Origin: Microbulbifer hainanensis
GTDB lineage: Bacteria > Pseudomonadota > Gammaproteobacteria > Pseudomonadales > Cellvibrionaceae
Direction: 5' to 3'
Length of the DNA stretch: 64,000 bases
Assembly: GCF_014904735.1 (NCBI RefSeq)
Contig: NZ_JACZCR010000033.1
Span: 62,001-126,000, forward strand
This document shows, piece after piece, positions 17,156-25,981 of the stretch (position 1 is the first letter of the stretch; every line of letters begins with the position of its first letter). The notes under the pieces are model-generated. The model did no database searches and had not been told where the DNA came from. It saw nothing but the letters and a program-made list of their open reading frames with translations. The translations under genes and the position numbers were made by a program.

Positions 17156-18367
17156 TCAGATCTGTGTTCCCAGATCCCCGGTTTCGGCCTGGTAAATCTC
17201 TTTCAGGATTTCGCGCCACTGGCGATACTGGTTTTCCACAGATCCGGTCAGGGTCACGGTGCGGTCTTCCAGTTCGACGATGCGCGGCTCCACTTCTGCT
17301 TCCATGGAGTCACCCAGCTCCTGCAGTGCCTCGATATGCATCTTGGCTTCGGCACGGCGGTCAAAGCCGCTCTTGATCAGGTAACCGCCACCGGCGATAC
17401 CCACCTGGCCGGCGGCGCGGGCGCTGCCGGCCCCTGCGCCGGCAGCGGCGATACCGCCGATGATGGCCGCCGCGCCCATGATGGTGTGGTTGCGCGCCTT
17501 GCGTTTGAGTTCGTGCATCTGCTGCACCTCTTCATAACTCATGGCGCGCCACTCCTGGTAGGGCTCCTCCATGGTTTTGACGAAAGTGCCGTAGTAGCCC
17601 TGCAGGGTGTCGACGAACAGGTAGTCGCGCTCGCGAATACGTCGCACCCGTGCCAGCATCGGATCATCTTCTGCCGGCAATGCGTTGAGATGATAGAGAC
17701 CGTCATCACTCTGGGACAGGTAGCGGTCGAACGCGTGGGGAGAAAAGCTGCGCGCAAATCGCAACTCGGAAATGGTGCGCAGTTCGGCAATGTAGTCGTC
17801 CGACAATTTCTGCCGGTAGACCATCATGTCGTTGGCAATGCGGTTGTAAACGCCCTGGAATGCATCGCCCTTGGTGGGGTGCTTGCGGTCATAGGCGTAA
17901 TGGGAAGCCTGTTCCGTGTACTGTTTGGTAAACCAGCGCTGGCCGCGGGAGTCGGTGACGGTCACGTCCACCGTCAACGTTTCACCATCGGACTGCACGA
18001 TCCTGCCGGTGACGGTGACGTCGATATTGGTGCGCTCGCTGGGAATGACCCGTACGGCGCCCCAGCCCTGGCTGGATTGCAGCGAATCGGCCAGGGTTAC
18101 GGCAATATAGCGGGATTCGGCATTGCGCAGTTCCGGAAATACGAGTTTATCCTCTTCCGCCTTGGCGGTGTCGAGGCCGGGGTTGAACTGGACAATACCC
18201 ACGTCCAGCAGCCGCCCTTCGGGAATTGCCGCGTCTTCCACAGTCAGGGGCGTGTAGGCCGTGGTGCGCACATCGGTCGTGGTGCAGGCACCGAGTGTGA
18301 GCAGCGCCACCAGGGGCAGCGCACGGCGCAACGCAAAATGACCGAACCGGGAAATGGAAAAATGCAT
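17156..18367 (-). CDS. Predicted lipoprotein with glycine-rich hydrophobic segment
   Basis: A 403-residue exported protein with a lipobox ending at Cys28 (LTLGAC). The first 150 mature residues are beta-rich (EGRLLDVGIVQFNPGLD, INIDVTVTGRIV-like strands) and resemble CsgG/LpoB-type lipoprotein folds, a family often used to build outer-membrane assemblies. A helical central region follows. A glycine/alanine hydrophobic stretch at about 305-345 (IMGAAAIIGGIAAAGAG) could insert in a membrane. The end is helical. It follows the Ser-rich lipoprotein gene by 17 bases. The fold assignment is a weak inference from the strand pattern. Confidence 0.75.
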   Translation of the reverse strand: MHFSISRFGHFALRRALPLVALLTLGACTTTDVRTTAYTPLTVEDAAIPEGRLLDVGIVQFNPGLDTAKAEEDKLVFPELRNAESRYIAVTLADSLQSSQGWGAVRVIPSERTNIDVTVTGRIVQSDGETLTVDVTVTDSRGQRWFTKQYTEQASHYAYDRKHPTKGDAFQGVYNRIANDMMVYRQKLSDDYIAELRTISELRFARSFSPHAFDRYLSQSDDGLYHLNALPAEDDPMLARVRRIRERDYLFVDTLQGYYGTFVKTMEEPYQEWRAMSYEEVQQMHELKRKARNHTIMGAAAIIGGIAAAGAGAGSARAAGQVGIAGGGYLIKSGFDRRAEAKMHIEALQELGDSMEAEVEPRIVELEDRTVTLTGSVENQYRQWREILKEIYQAETGDLGTQI

Positions 18368-18384
18368 TGTGATTCCCTCCGCTA

Positions 18385-19674
18385 TTACTTCTGCGCGTTT
18401 TTATATTTTCGATATTCCGCCCACAGTTTTTCCCGCAGCTCCGGATCTGATTCCCGCATCGCCGCCTCGCGGATCTGGCGTGCGACGACATCGTCGTCAT
18501 TACCGTTGGGGATATCTGCCGGTACCACGGGGGTGGTGCCGCTGTGATTGTATTCACCCTTGCGACCGGCGGTTGCCGCGCCGGGCCCGGTAGCCTGACC
18601 ACTGGAATTGTTCTGCTCGGGGCCGCTGCCGCCCTCGCCACCACCGCTGGGAGGAGGGGCGGGAAGTTCTGCTTCGGCGGATTCAATCAGGTCTTCCAGG
18701 GACTCGCCGGGAGGCACTTCGTCCATCGCTTCGTCTTCTTTATCGCCGGCGGCGGGGCGATTGCGGGCGTAGTCGCGCTCGCGCAGGATCATGCCGTCGT
18801 AGCTGGCCATGGTGGAATTGAATTCACCATCCAGATCTGCGACCCGCTCGGCGGTGGTGGCCGGTGCCTCATTGGGGGCTCCACCACTGCGACTGGCGGG
18901 GCTTCCCGCGCTGGCCTGGGCTCCACCACCCTGGGCACTGGCGGACTGGGAGGCGGGGCTGTTGGCAGAGGCGCTGCTGTCCGCGGGTGAGCTGTTCGCC
19001 GGCGAGGCGTTGCTGGCGGAAGCGCTGCTGCTGGACGCGCTACTGGATGACGAGCTGCTTGAAGACGAACTGCTGGACGAAGAGCTGCTTGAAGAAGCCG
19101 TTTTTTCCTCCTCGGAAAAGTCCACGTCCTTCGGTGGTTCGCCGTCGCTGTTGTTGGACGGATCCGGCGGCATATTGCGCTCCTCCGCGCGCCGATCGGA
19201 ATCGCTGTAAACCGGTGTCGAGGGATTGTTTCGACGTGCGCTCGGGTCGGGCATGCTGTCGCCGGCGGAGCTGTTGCGCCGCGACGATTCCTCACCACTG
19301 CGCGATGCAGTCGAAGCATCGCGGCTCGACTCCTGGCCAGATTCGATGGACGGCATCGAGGTATTCGGTTGGCTGCTGCTCGTGTTCGGCATGCCCTGGC
19401 TGGAGCGGCTGGACGAGCTGCTCGAGGGCATGCTGCTACTAGCGGTCTGCGGCTGGCTCTGGCTCGACGAGCTGCTGGAACTGGAGGAGCTCGACTGGGA
19501 TTGCGAGGGCGAACTGGAGGACGACTGGGACTGGGAGGGCTGCGCCGGTGGCTGCTGCTGGGTCTGCTGGCTTTTGCAGCCGGTCACCACTGCGCTGACA
19601 ACGATCGCCGACGCCAGTGTGCGCCAGCCGATGCTGCGTCGAAAATCTTTGGGTACCGCTTTCCGTAGTGTCAT
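18385..19674 (-). CDS. Serine-rich low-complexity lipoprotein
   Basis: A 429-residue protein from MTLRKAVPKD, chosen because AGGAGA precedes this ATG by a normal distance; the longer frame to 19776 has no such site. The lipobox ends at Cys33 (VVTGC). Long poly-serine and Ser/Gln runs fill residues about 45-75 and 205-235. Charged segments lie between, and the last 60 residues are a conserved-looking helical part (REAAMRESDPELREKLWAEYRKY). The serine runs are probably flexible linkers from the membrane to a binding end. The repetitive DNA there can expand or shrink by slippage. It is 17 bases before the next lipoprotein gene. Confidence 0.75.
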   Translation of the reverse strand: MTLRKAVPKDFRRSIGWRTLASAIVVSAVVTGCKSQQTQQQPPAQPSQSQSSSSSPSQSQSSSSSSSSSSSQSQPQTASSSMPSSSSSSRSSQGMPNTSSSQPNTSMPSIESGQESSRDASTASRSGEESSRRNSSAGDSMPDPSARRNNPSTPVYSDSDRRAEERNMPPDPSNNSDGEPPKDVDFSEEEKTASSSSSSSSSSSSSSSSSSSASSSSASASNASPANSSPADSSASANSPASQSASAQGGGAQASAGSPASRSGGAPNEAPATTAERVADLDGEFNSTMASYDGMILRERDYARNRPAAGDKEDEAMDEVPPGESLEDLIESAEAELPAPPPSGGGEGGSGPEQNNSSGQATGPGAATAGRKGEYNHSGTTPVVPADIPNGNDDDVVARQIREAAMRESDPELREKLWAEYRKYKNAQK

Positions 19675-19865
19675 TGTGTCTCTCCTGACGCGCTCTGGAG
19701 CGCTGTCCCATGTGAGCGATTTTTGCGACGAAAGCCGGGCGCAGCCCGGCTTGTCGCGGTGGCCGGATGCGTACATTTTCCCGACCGTGATTACTGTCTG
19801 TCTGAACTTCGACCCTTTACTCCGGTGGCAGTTTTACCTCAGGTGCAAAACGGGCGCGCCTTGCT

Positions 19866-21164
19866 TCAGTCAAAAACAAAACGTTGCACGATACCCACGG
19901 TATCCACCGGTTCACCATTTTCAAAACGCGGGCGGAACTTGGCGCGTTTAAGCACGTTGCGCACGCGCGAGCGGATGCTGACGGAGTCCTGCGGCTTGGC
20001 GTTCAATACTTGGATATTGCGCGCCTTGCCAAATGCCGTCACATCATAGGACACGGTCACATAGGAGTTCGCCAGGGCCTGGCGATCTTCCTCCAGCATC
20101 GGCAGGGCGGGCAGGGCGGCGGGCCGACCGAAAATATCGTCGATTTCCTGATTGGTGGCGCCGTTATCCCACAGGGCCTGATAGGCTTCGCCGTAAGTTT
20201 CGCGCGCCGAGTGCCACTTGTTAAACATCATGTACCAGTCACCCAGCTCCACTTTTGCCTTGGCAGAGGCTGCCGGTGGTGACTGCGGGTTTTTCTGGTA
20301 GACATCGACGATACGGTTGATGGCATCCTTGCCCGAACTGAAGCTGTTCATGCGGTACTGGTCGAGCTGGGAGCGCTGTGCATCCATGTTGGGACCGCCG
20401 CCGAAACTGGTGTTGATAACCACCGGTTGTTCGGGTTCACCTTTATAGGTGGCAAGGTAGTAATTGGTCGCCTTGAGTCCGCGCAGGGCGTCGACCAGGC
20501 GCAGGTCATTGGCGCCAAAGTTTTTCGTGATGATATCCACTGCGAGTTCGTAAAGATTGGTGGCGCTGATCAGGTGTTCGAACAGGGTGCCACCTTTTTC
20601 ATCCACGTAGGCCTGGAGGTGCCAGCGACTCAGGTCATTGATCACCGGCAACATGCGCGGATCTTCCTCACCGTAATTGCGCTCATTTAACCAGTAGAGG
20701 TATTCCTGGTTGTCATTGGCGTCCTCCCACTTGCTGAGCGCGATCTGGCTGTCGATCATGCGCTCGATCATGGGAACCTGATTAAGGGAATAAAGTCCTT
20801 CGTTGACACGATTGATCAGCATGGCGCGACGGAATTCGCTGATTGCCTCCTCGTGCTTGCCGGCGCGCTGCAGGGCCGTGCCGAGCCCCATCAACTGTTC
20901 GTCAATTCCTGCGCCGTAGGCGCCCTGTTCCGCTTCCATCTCCTCGATGCGTTCGCGGTATTCGTCGACGGCCCGGGACGTTCGCAACTGGCGGGTCGTG
21001 GTTTTCAGTGGTTTGGAGGCCGCCTCGATAAAGGCGGGGGGTGGGGCATTGGTGTCTGCGGCGCTGGGCGAGCCGACTTCCGCGCAGGCGTTGCCACACA
21101 GCAGAGCTGTGGCTGTAAACATCAAGCCGATAGCAAACGTATTGCCGATATCTGTCTGTGTCAC
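19866..21164 (-). CDS. TPR protein with TonB C-terminal-like domain
   Basis: A 432-residue exported protein and the first gene of the collinear block. It starts with GTG at 21162-21164. A signal-like hydrophobic segment covers about residues 9-28. Helical repeats with a TPR pattern (LGTALQRAGKHEEAISEFRRAM, about 92-113) fill the middle. The last 75 residues (YVTVSYDVTAFGKARNIQV to RFRPRFENGEPVDTVGIVQ) match a TonB C-terminal domain, of the kind seen in periplasmic proteins that bind partners or outer-membrane proteins. The N-terminal TonB membrane helix and proline arm are missing, so it is not an ordinary TonB. With the TolQ-like protein of the block it may form an energised link. Confidence 0.8.
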   Translation of the reverse strand: MTQTDIGNTFAIGLMFTATALLCGNACAEVGSPSAADTNAPPPAFIEAASKPLKTTTRQLRTSRAVDEYRERIEEMEAEQGAYGAGIDEQLMGLGTALQRAGKHEEAISEFRRAMLINRVNEGLYSLNQVPMIERMIDSQIALSKWEDANDNQEYLYWLNERNYGEEDPRMLPVINDLSRWHLQAYVDEKGGTLFEHLISATNLYELAVDIITKNFGANDLRLVDALRGLKATNYYLATYKGEPEQPVVINTSFGGGPNMDAQRSQLDQYRMNSFSSGKDAINRIVDVYQKNPQSPPAASAKAKVELGDWYMMFNKWHSARETYGEAYQALWDNGATNQEIDDIFGRPAALPALPMLEEDRQALANSYVTVSYDVTAFGKARNIQVLNAKPQDSVSIRSRVRNVLKRAKFRPRFENGEPVDTVGIVQRFVFD

Positions 21165-21757
21165 GATTGAACCACTTCTGTTCCATGTTGTGCTTCACCC
21201 GTTTTCACGCGGCTGCGCAAAATATACGGGCACGAACTCCGCTCGGGCACGAATGCCGCGCGGATTTTCTCTCCCTGAAGTGTGGTTCTCTCACAGTCCC
21301 TGACGGTGCCCGGAGTGATTTTTTCCGGTGTCAGGCGGAAGCTTTTTACGCCGCCACCTGTGAAATACGCGCCCGAGTCCTCGAGGGGGCTTCTGTGGGT
21401 GCGTAACTCTGAGTATAGCCAAGCGGCGTTTCCAACCTGCCAAGATTGACGGCTTTGGCGCCGAGGATTTCCCCAGTCGTGAACATAAACAGTATCACTA
21501 ATTCGGTTTAGCAGTCTCGCGGGCAAATCAGGTGTGCTGTACAAAACTGCGATGATTTATGTGCCATTAATTGTGTGTCCGGATGGCGAAGCGGTCGCTT
21601 GTGCGGATGTTGCAGAATCGGTGACCAGGGAGGGGGTTCGCGTGCCGGAAATATTCACGAAGGAGCGCGGGGTGCCAAGGGCGAAAGGTTTGTCCTATTA
21701 GTGTGCATATATTGTGTGTGGTTAATGCGTAAAAAACATTTCGGGTGGGCGAGGGGT
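21165..21757. other. Intergenic region between divergent operons
   Basis: About 590 bases separate the first gene of the minus-strand block from the ilvE promoter. Short open frames exist here, but none has a ribosome binding site or family resemblance. The region must hold the promoter of the block on the minus strand. I see an AT-rich patch near 21210-21230 that could be its -10, but cannot fix it. Positions 21420-21750 are less GC-rich than the surrounding genes. I see no RNA gene or repeat. Confidence 0.45.
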
Positions 21758-21786
21758 TTGGATTGCTGGCCCGCAAGCGCCATAAT
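21758..21786 (+). promoter_or_regulatory. Predicted sigma-70 promoter of ilvE
   Basis: TTGGAT at 21758-21763 and CATAAT at 21781-21786 are separated by exactly 17 bases. The start codon of the aminotransferase lies about 25-30 bases further on, giving a short leader. It is the only good promoter-like pair in the 60 bases before the gene. Confidence 0.55.
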
Positions 21787-21816
21787 CTGCGCATAGGTAA
21801 TGACAGGAGAATGCCG

Positions 21817-22890
21817 GTGAGCATCTATATAGACCCTGCGGTGGGCGCCAGTCTGCGCGGATTCGAAGTGCCCGAGAAACTGGGCTTCGGCACTGTGATG
21901 GCACCCGTGATGTTTCGTGCCGTCTACCAGGACGGCTGCTGGAGCCGCGGGGAACTTGTTCCCTACGCACCGCTGGCGCTGGATCCCGCGGCCAAGGTAC
22001 TGCATTACGCGCAATCCTGTTTCGAGGGTATGAAGGCCTATCGCACCGAGGGTGGTGGTATTGCCCTGTTCCGGCCGGAGCGCAATGCCGTGCGCATGGC
22101 GCACTCCGCCGAGCGGCTGTGCATGCCGCCGGTGCCGGAGTCCCTGTTTATGGACGGCGTGCGCACAGTGACCGCTTACTGCGCCAACCTGGTGCCGGCC
22201 GCCAGTGGTGAATCCCTGTACCTGCGTCCGTTCCTGATTGGTACCCAGGCGGACCTGTCCGTCTCGGCCAGCACCTCTTATGAATACATTGTCATTGCCA
22301 GTCCTTCGGAGGCTTACCATGCGGGCAATATGCGCCTGTGGGTCGAGCGCGAGGATGCCCGCGCGGCGGTGGGCGGCACCGGCGATGCCAAGGTCGGCGG
22401 GAATTATGCGGCGTCCCTGCTCAGTATCGCCCGCCTGAAGAAGCGCGGTTACGACCAGTCCCTGTGGCTCAATCCGGGCAACCGCAAAACGGTGGATGAA
22501 CTCTCTGGCATGAATTTCTTCGCCGTGATGGATGGCGAGTTGCACACTCCGGCGCTGAACGGCTCGATTCTGGAGGGCGTTACCCGGGATACGCTGATCG
22601 ACCTGGCGCGAGACCTGGGCTACGCGGTGCACGAGCGCGCCATCGATATCGACGACCTGCTGGAACTGGTGCGCTCCGGCACCTGCAACGAGGCATTTGC
22701 CTGTGGTACCGCCGCGATCATCAGCCCGATCAGCGTATTTGGCGACGGTGACGGCCAGTACGAACTCGCCCAGGCCCCGGGCCCGGTGGCGGAGCGGCTG
22801 CGCGCGGCGTTGCTGGATATACAGGAAGGGCGTGTCGACGACCGCTTCGGCTGGATGCAGTCTGTCGAACCGGTATCTTTGAAAGACTGA
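21817..22890 (+). CDS. ilvE: Branched-chain amino acid aminotransferase
   Basis: PLP enzyme of fold class IV that catalyses the last step in valine, leucine and isoleucine synthesis and the first in their breakdown. The PLP lysine lies in GDAKVGGNYAAS. PLP-phosphate and substrate regions include YNSG-type SCFEGMKAYR and GTCNEAFACGTAAIISPI. The 357-residue length and motif set fit the larger group of bacterial and eukaryotic BCATs rather than the shorter E. coli type. I chose GTG at 21817 because AGGAGA sits six bases before it; an ATG at 21811 directly abuts AGGAGA and is less likely. A single-gene unit with its own promoter. Confidence 0.93.
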   Translation: MSIYIDPAVGASLRGFEVPEKLGFGTVMAPVMFRAVYQDGCWSRGELVPYAPLALDPAAKVLHYAQSCFEGMKAYRTEGGGIALFRPERNAVRMAHSAERLCMPPVPESLFMDGVRTVTAYCANLVPAASGESLYLRPFLIGTQADLSVSASTSYEYIVIASPSEAYHAGNMRLWVEREDARAAVGGTGDAKVGGNYAASLLSIARLKKRGYDQSLWLNPGNRKTVDELSGMNFFAVMDGELHTPALNGSILEGVTRDTLIDLARDLGYAVHERAIDIDDLLELVRSGTCNEAFACGTAAIISPISVFGDGDGQYELAQAPGPVAERLRAALLDIQEGRVDDRFGWMQSVEPVSLKD

Positions 22891-22912
22891 GGGCAGCGCG
22901 CCCGGTTTCGAT

Positions 22913-22936
22913 CGCGCCGTGGACGTCCGCGGCGCG
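22913..22936 (+). terminator. GC-rich hairpin after ilvE
   Basis: CGCGCCG at 22913-22919 pairs with CGGCGCG at 22930-22936, and the loop contains GGAC/GTCC that can pair further. It lies 22 bases past the ilvE stop. No T-run follows, so it may be a weak or Rho-assisted terminator. Confidence 0.4.
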
Positions 22937-23061
22937 GTCGATGTTCTCCAGGCGGCCGGCAGTCCGCTTTTCTTTCGAGTGGTTAGGTATCACTTGCCCG
23001 CCTGCAACTGTTTCCCCCCGAAACGTCCCGGATAACTTTGCCGCCAACCAGGCTGCAGGCG

Positions 23062-23089
23062 TTGACTTGCACGACTGTAGTGCTACAAC
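23062..23089 (+). promoter_or_regulatory. Promoter-like pair with short inverted repeat upstream of the Yip1-family gene
   Basis: TTGACT at 23062-23067 and TACAAC at 23084-23089 are 16 bases apart. TGTAG and CTACA (23077-23088) form a small inverted repeat covering the -10. The pair is about 175 bases before the gene, leaving a long leader. This is a pattern match only. Confidence 0.3.
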
Positions 23090-23262
23090 TGGAGGGGCAA
23101 AATAAGAAAACTGGAACTCTGGGAATGACCTCGTTGTGGAATTCCTCACTTTGACAAGCAGTATCCAGATCAATTTGAGAGGGGAGCTCTGAGCCGGTCG
23201 CCGGCGGCAGAGTCTTCCAAGGTCTCGCCCGGGGCTCCTCGCAAGAGAGTGAGGAAATCGGG

Positions 23263-23859
23263 ATGTTGAGCCATATGTTCGGACTGCTGGTCCAGCCGCG
23301 CAGGCAGTGGCAGCAAATCGGAAATCTGTCGGAAAAGAATCTTCGCCGACAAATCCCCTATGTCATCGTGCTGGCGCTGCTGCCGGCGTTGTCCTGGTTC
23401 TTCGGCACCACCCAGGTGGGCTGGAGTATCGGCAGCGGCGACCCGGTGCGCATTACCCGGGAGAGCGCCCTGTCGCTGGTTGCGGTGTTCTACTGCACCA
23501 TGGTGTTCGCGGTGATTGCCATCGGCTATTTCATTCACTGGATGGGGAAGACCTACGGGGCCACGACCTATCCGATGAAGGGCATGGTGATTGCCGGGTT
23601 TACCGCCACACCGATCTTTCTGGCCGGGGTAGCCGGTTTCTACCCGATGCTGTGGCTGGATATCCTGCTGGCCACGCTCGCCGTCGCCTACGCGGTTTAC
23701 CTGCTGTACATCGGTATCCCGATCGTGATGGGGGTGTCCGAAGAGCGCGGGTTCCTGTTTGCCAGCGCCATTGTCACCGTCTCCCTGGTGATGGCGGTCG
23801 TGGTGATGGTCGGCACTGTGCTCTTCTGGAGCTTTGTGTCGGCACCGGTCTTCCACTGA
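23263..23859 (+). CDS. Yip1-family (DUF1282) inner-membrane protein
   Basis: A 198-residue protein with about five membrane helices (about residues 30-50, 72-95, 105-130, 133-155 and 165-195). The conserved Yip1 features are the short amphipathic start with LVQPRRQWQQIG and the first helix with alanine/leucine/proline. Bacterial members are often placed near envelope stress or membrane-composition genes, but no reaction is known. The start is supported by GAGGAAAT seven bases upstream. The gene ends only a few bases before a pentanucleotide tandem repeat. Confidence 0.85.
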   Translation: MLSHMFGLLVQPRRQWQQIGNLSEKNLRRQIPYVIVLALLPALSWFFGTTQVGWSIGSGDPVRITRESALSLVAVFYCTMVFAVIAIGYFIHWMGKTYGATTYPMKGMVIAGFTATPIFLAGVAGFYPMLWLDILLATLAVAYAVYLLYIGIPIVMGVSEERGFLFASAIVTVSLVMAVVVMVGTVLFWSFVSAPVFH

Positions 23860-23865
23860 TCCTCG

Positions 23866-23895
23866 ATTCGATTCGATTCGATTCGATTCGATTCG
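23866..23895. repeat. Pentanucleotide tandem repeat (ATTCG, six copies)
   Basis: Six exact copies of ATTCG run from 23866 to 23895, with TCG before and A after continuing the pattern partially. It lies seven bases past the Yip1-family stop codon and about 50 bases before the stop of the opposing gene. A five-base unit like this may change copy number by slippage, but here it is outside coding sequence. Confidence 0.95.
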
Positions 23896-23946
23896 ACGCC
23901 GCCGCGCGGGCCGATACCCGCGCGACCGGTCCTTCCGCAGCCCCGG

Positions 23947-24429
23947 CTAGGGCGTGTACCGGTATACGAGCACGTAACCGTTGGGTAGTTGAAGCTCCTT
24001 GCTCGCGGCCTGGCCCCGTTCCAATTCAATTTCCGACAGTGCCCTGACCACCTGGCGCGGTTCGGTATCGATACAGTGCATGGTCATCGCGGCGATGTTC
24101 CTGTCTTCGCTGATGACGGCGTGTTCCTGAATCTCCAGCAGAATATGCTCGGCGTCGGCCCGGAGCTGGTAGCCCGGACCGCTGGCGAGTGTCAGGTGAT
24201 ATTTCATCCGGCCCCAGGGGCCGTTGCAACGGATGGCCTGATATTCCCGCGGCGGTTCATCGCCGGGAATGGCTCCGGAATCATAGGACTGAAAGGCCTC
24301 TCCGAGTTCCTGCTCCGCACGGTAACTGTGGCCGGTGGGTGTGACTATTTCTAGCTGCAGGGTCTCGGTCGCCGACGGGGCGGCGCTCATTGGGGCAATG
24401 AGAAGCGGAAGCAGGTGGCGAACTTTCAT
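23947..24429 (-). CDS. Small exported protein of unknown function
   Basis: A 160-residue protein starting at MKVRHLLPLL; the longer upstream frame has no signal peptide or ribosome binding site. A signal peptide covers about residues 1-19 (ending SAAPSA). The mature part has strands with LQLEIVTPTGHSYRAEQELGEAF, then YQAIRCNGPWGRMKYHLTL, then a second cysteine in MTMHCIDTEPRQV. The two cysteines could pair in the periplasm. I have no family name. It converges with the Yip1-family gene across the pentamer repeat and diverges from the beta-helix gene. Confidence 0.7.
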   Translation of the reverse strand: MKVRHLLPLLIAPMSAAPSATETLQLEIVTPTGHSYRAEQELGEAFQSYDSGAIPGDEPPREYQAIRCNGPWGRMKYHLTLASGPGYQLRADAEHILLEIQEHAVISEDRNIAAMTMHCIDTEPRQVVRALSEIELERGQAASKELQLPNGYVLVYRYTP

Positions 24430-24673
24430 TGTCTGGGTTCGTTCGGCTCTTTGTCTCGAGACACTACAGGGCGCCGGCGAATCCAGCAAGATGCGGTGAA
24501 ATAATGTCCTAAATGTGCCTTGCTGGCCTATGACCAATTGGCTAGTATCGGTGCTGCTGACAGGCAACCATTTTTTTCGCTCCTTAGTTGGTACACTCGT
24601 ACACATTGCGAAATGGGGAAGCAGTAATCCGATGCGCTGTCACGTCGAATAACTCGAATAAAAGGAAAACATC

Positions 24674-25981
24674 ATGAAGACCGCAGCGTATATTGGCGTG
24701 GCCCTAGCCACTGTGCTGGCGACAGCCTGCTCCAAAGACTCGGGAAGCGCTCGACCGGAAGCCGACGTAGCGCAGGCCTCTGCCTCTGCCGATTTTCAGA
24801 AGCAGTTACTCAAGCAGCTGATCTCCGCCAAGCCCGGCGATGTGATCGAACTGCCCGCCGGCACCTACCAGCTCAACCGCAGTCTTTCCCTGGATGTAGA
24901 CGGCGTGACCATTCGCGGCGCCGGCATGGACAAAACCGTGCTCTCTTTCAAGAACCAGATTCAAGGTGCGGAAGGACTGCTGGTCAACGCCAGCGATTTC
25001 ACCCTCGAAAACCTCGCCATCGAGGACACCATTGGCGATGCACTGAAGGTGAATGAAGGTGAGAACATCATCATCCGCAATGTGCGTGTCGAGTGGACCA
25101 ACGGCCCGGCCACGGAAAACGGTGCCTACGGCATCTATCCGGTACAGACCACCAATACCCTGCTCGAAGGCAATGTGGCCATCGGCGCTTCTGATGCCGG
25201 TATCTATGTCGGTCAGTCCCGCAATGTGATCGTGCGCAACAACCGCGCCGAGTACAACGTGGCCGGTATCGAGATCGAGAACACCATCGGTGCCGATGTC
25301 TACGACAACGTGGCCACCAATAACACCGGCGGCATTCTCGTATTCAATATGCCCAACCTGCCGCAGCCGGGCCACAGCACCCGCGTGTACGACAACAAGG
25401 TATTCAAGAACAACACCGAGAACTTCGGTCACAAGGGCACCCCTGTTGCGGCAGTGCCTGCGGGATCCGGTGTCGTGATCAACTCCAATGACAATGTGGA
25501 GATCTTCAATAACGACATCGCGGATAACGACACGGCCAACGTCATTGTGAGCAGTTACTTCATGGCCGGTTACTATTCCGACAAGTCCACGCAAAAGGAT
25601 TTTGACCCCTATCCGGAAGGTATCTACATCTACGGCAACCACTTTACCGGTGGCGGCACCTCCCCCGATCAGATGGAACTGAAAGCGCTCAAGCTGGCCA
25701 AGTTCGGTCTCAGCGGCAGCATTCCCGACGTTCTCTGGGACGGTGTCGTGGATGAGAAGAAAATGGTCGACGGCAAGGTGCCCGATGAGCTCAAGTTGTG
25801 TATCGACAATGGCGATGCGGGCATTCTCAACGTGGATTTCCCCCACGACTTCAAGAACGTTTCCACCGATATCGCCCCGCACCGCTGCAGCCTGAAAAAG
25901 CTGCCGCAGATTGTGCTGGATTTCGATCAGAAAGAAGGCGGTGATAACGAAGTAGCAAAAGTCGAGGCGAGTGATGCGTAA
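24674..25981 (+). CDS. Parallel beta-helix lipoprotein (TIGR03805 type)
   Basis: A 435-residue protein with a lipobox ending at Cys19 (LATAC). Most of the rest is a right-handed parallel beta-helix. Typical rungs are VTIRGAGMDKTVLSFKN, NIIIRNVRVEWTNGP, NVIVRNNRAEYNVAGIEIEN and VEIFNNDIADNDTANVIV. The end has a cysteine pair (KLCIDN, HRCSLKK). This family is regularly paired with the diheme protein encoded next door (SO2930-type). Carbohydrate or surface-polymer binding is typical of the fold but the substrate is unknown. AAGGAAA precedes the start. The stop overlaps the next gene by eight bases, so the two are translationally coupled. Confidence 0.88.
   Translation: MKTAAYIGVALATVLATACSKDSGSARPEADVAQASASADFQKQLLKQLISAKPGDVIELPAGTYQLNRSLSLDVDGVTIRGAGMDKTVLSFKNQIQGAEGLLVNASDFTLENLAIEDTIGDALKVNEGENIIIRNVRVEWTNGPATENGAYGIYPVQTTNTLLEGNVAIGASDAGIYVGQSRNVIVRNNRAEYNVAGIEIENTIGADVYDNVATNNTGGILVFNMPNLPQPGHSTRVYDNKVFKNNTENFGHKGTPVAAVPAGSGVVINSNDNVEIFNNDIADNDTANVIVSSYFMAGYYSDKSTQKDFDPYPEGIYIYGNHFTGGGTSPDQMELKALKLAKFGLSGSIPDVLWDGVVDEKKMVDGKVPDELKLCIDNGDAGILNVDFPHDFKNVSTDIAPHRCSLKKLPQIVLDFDQKEGGDNEVAKVEASDA

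Larger units (their letters stand above)
22891..23262. other. Intergenic region with hairpin and promoter-like signals
   Basis: The 372 bases between ilvE and the Yip1-family gene hold no gene that I can support. A GC-rich hairpin at 22913-22936 and a promoter-like pair at 23062-23089 are listed separately. The remainder up to the GAGGAAAT ribosome binding site at 23251 is a long leader without visible structure. Confidence 0.5.

Noticed and set aside
5643-21164. Zorya-type anti-phage system
   Set aside because: The TolQ/MotA-like protein and VWA partners recall ZorA and ZorB, but there is no ZorC, ZorD helicase, ZorE nuclease or OmpA-type ZorB. The PEGA, TPR and lipoprotein genes do not fit a known defence system.
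5643-21164. Type VI secretion or Tol-Pal locus
   Set aside because: No TssB/TssC, ClpV, Hcp or VgrG, and no TolA, TolB or Pal genes are present.
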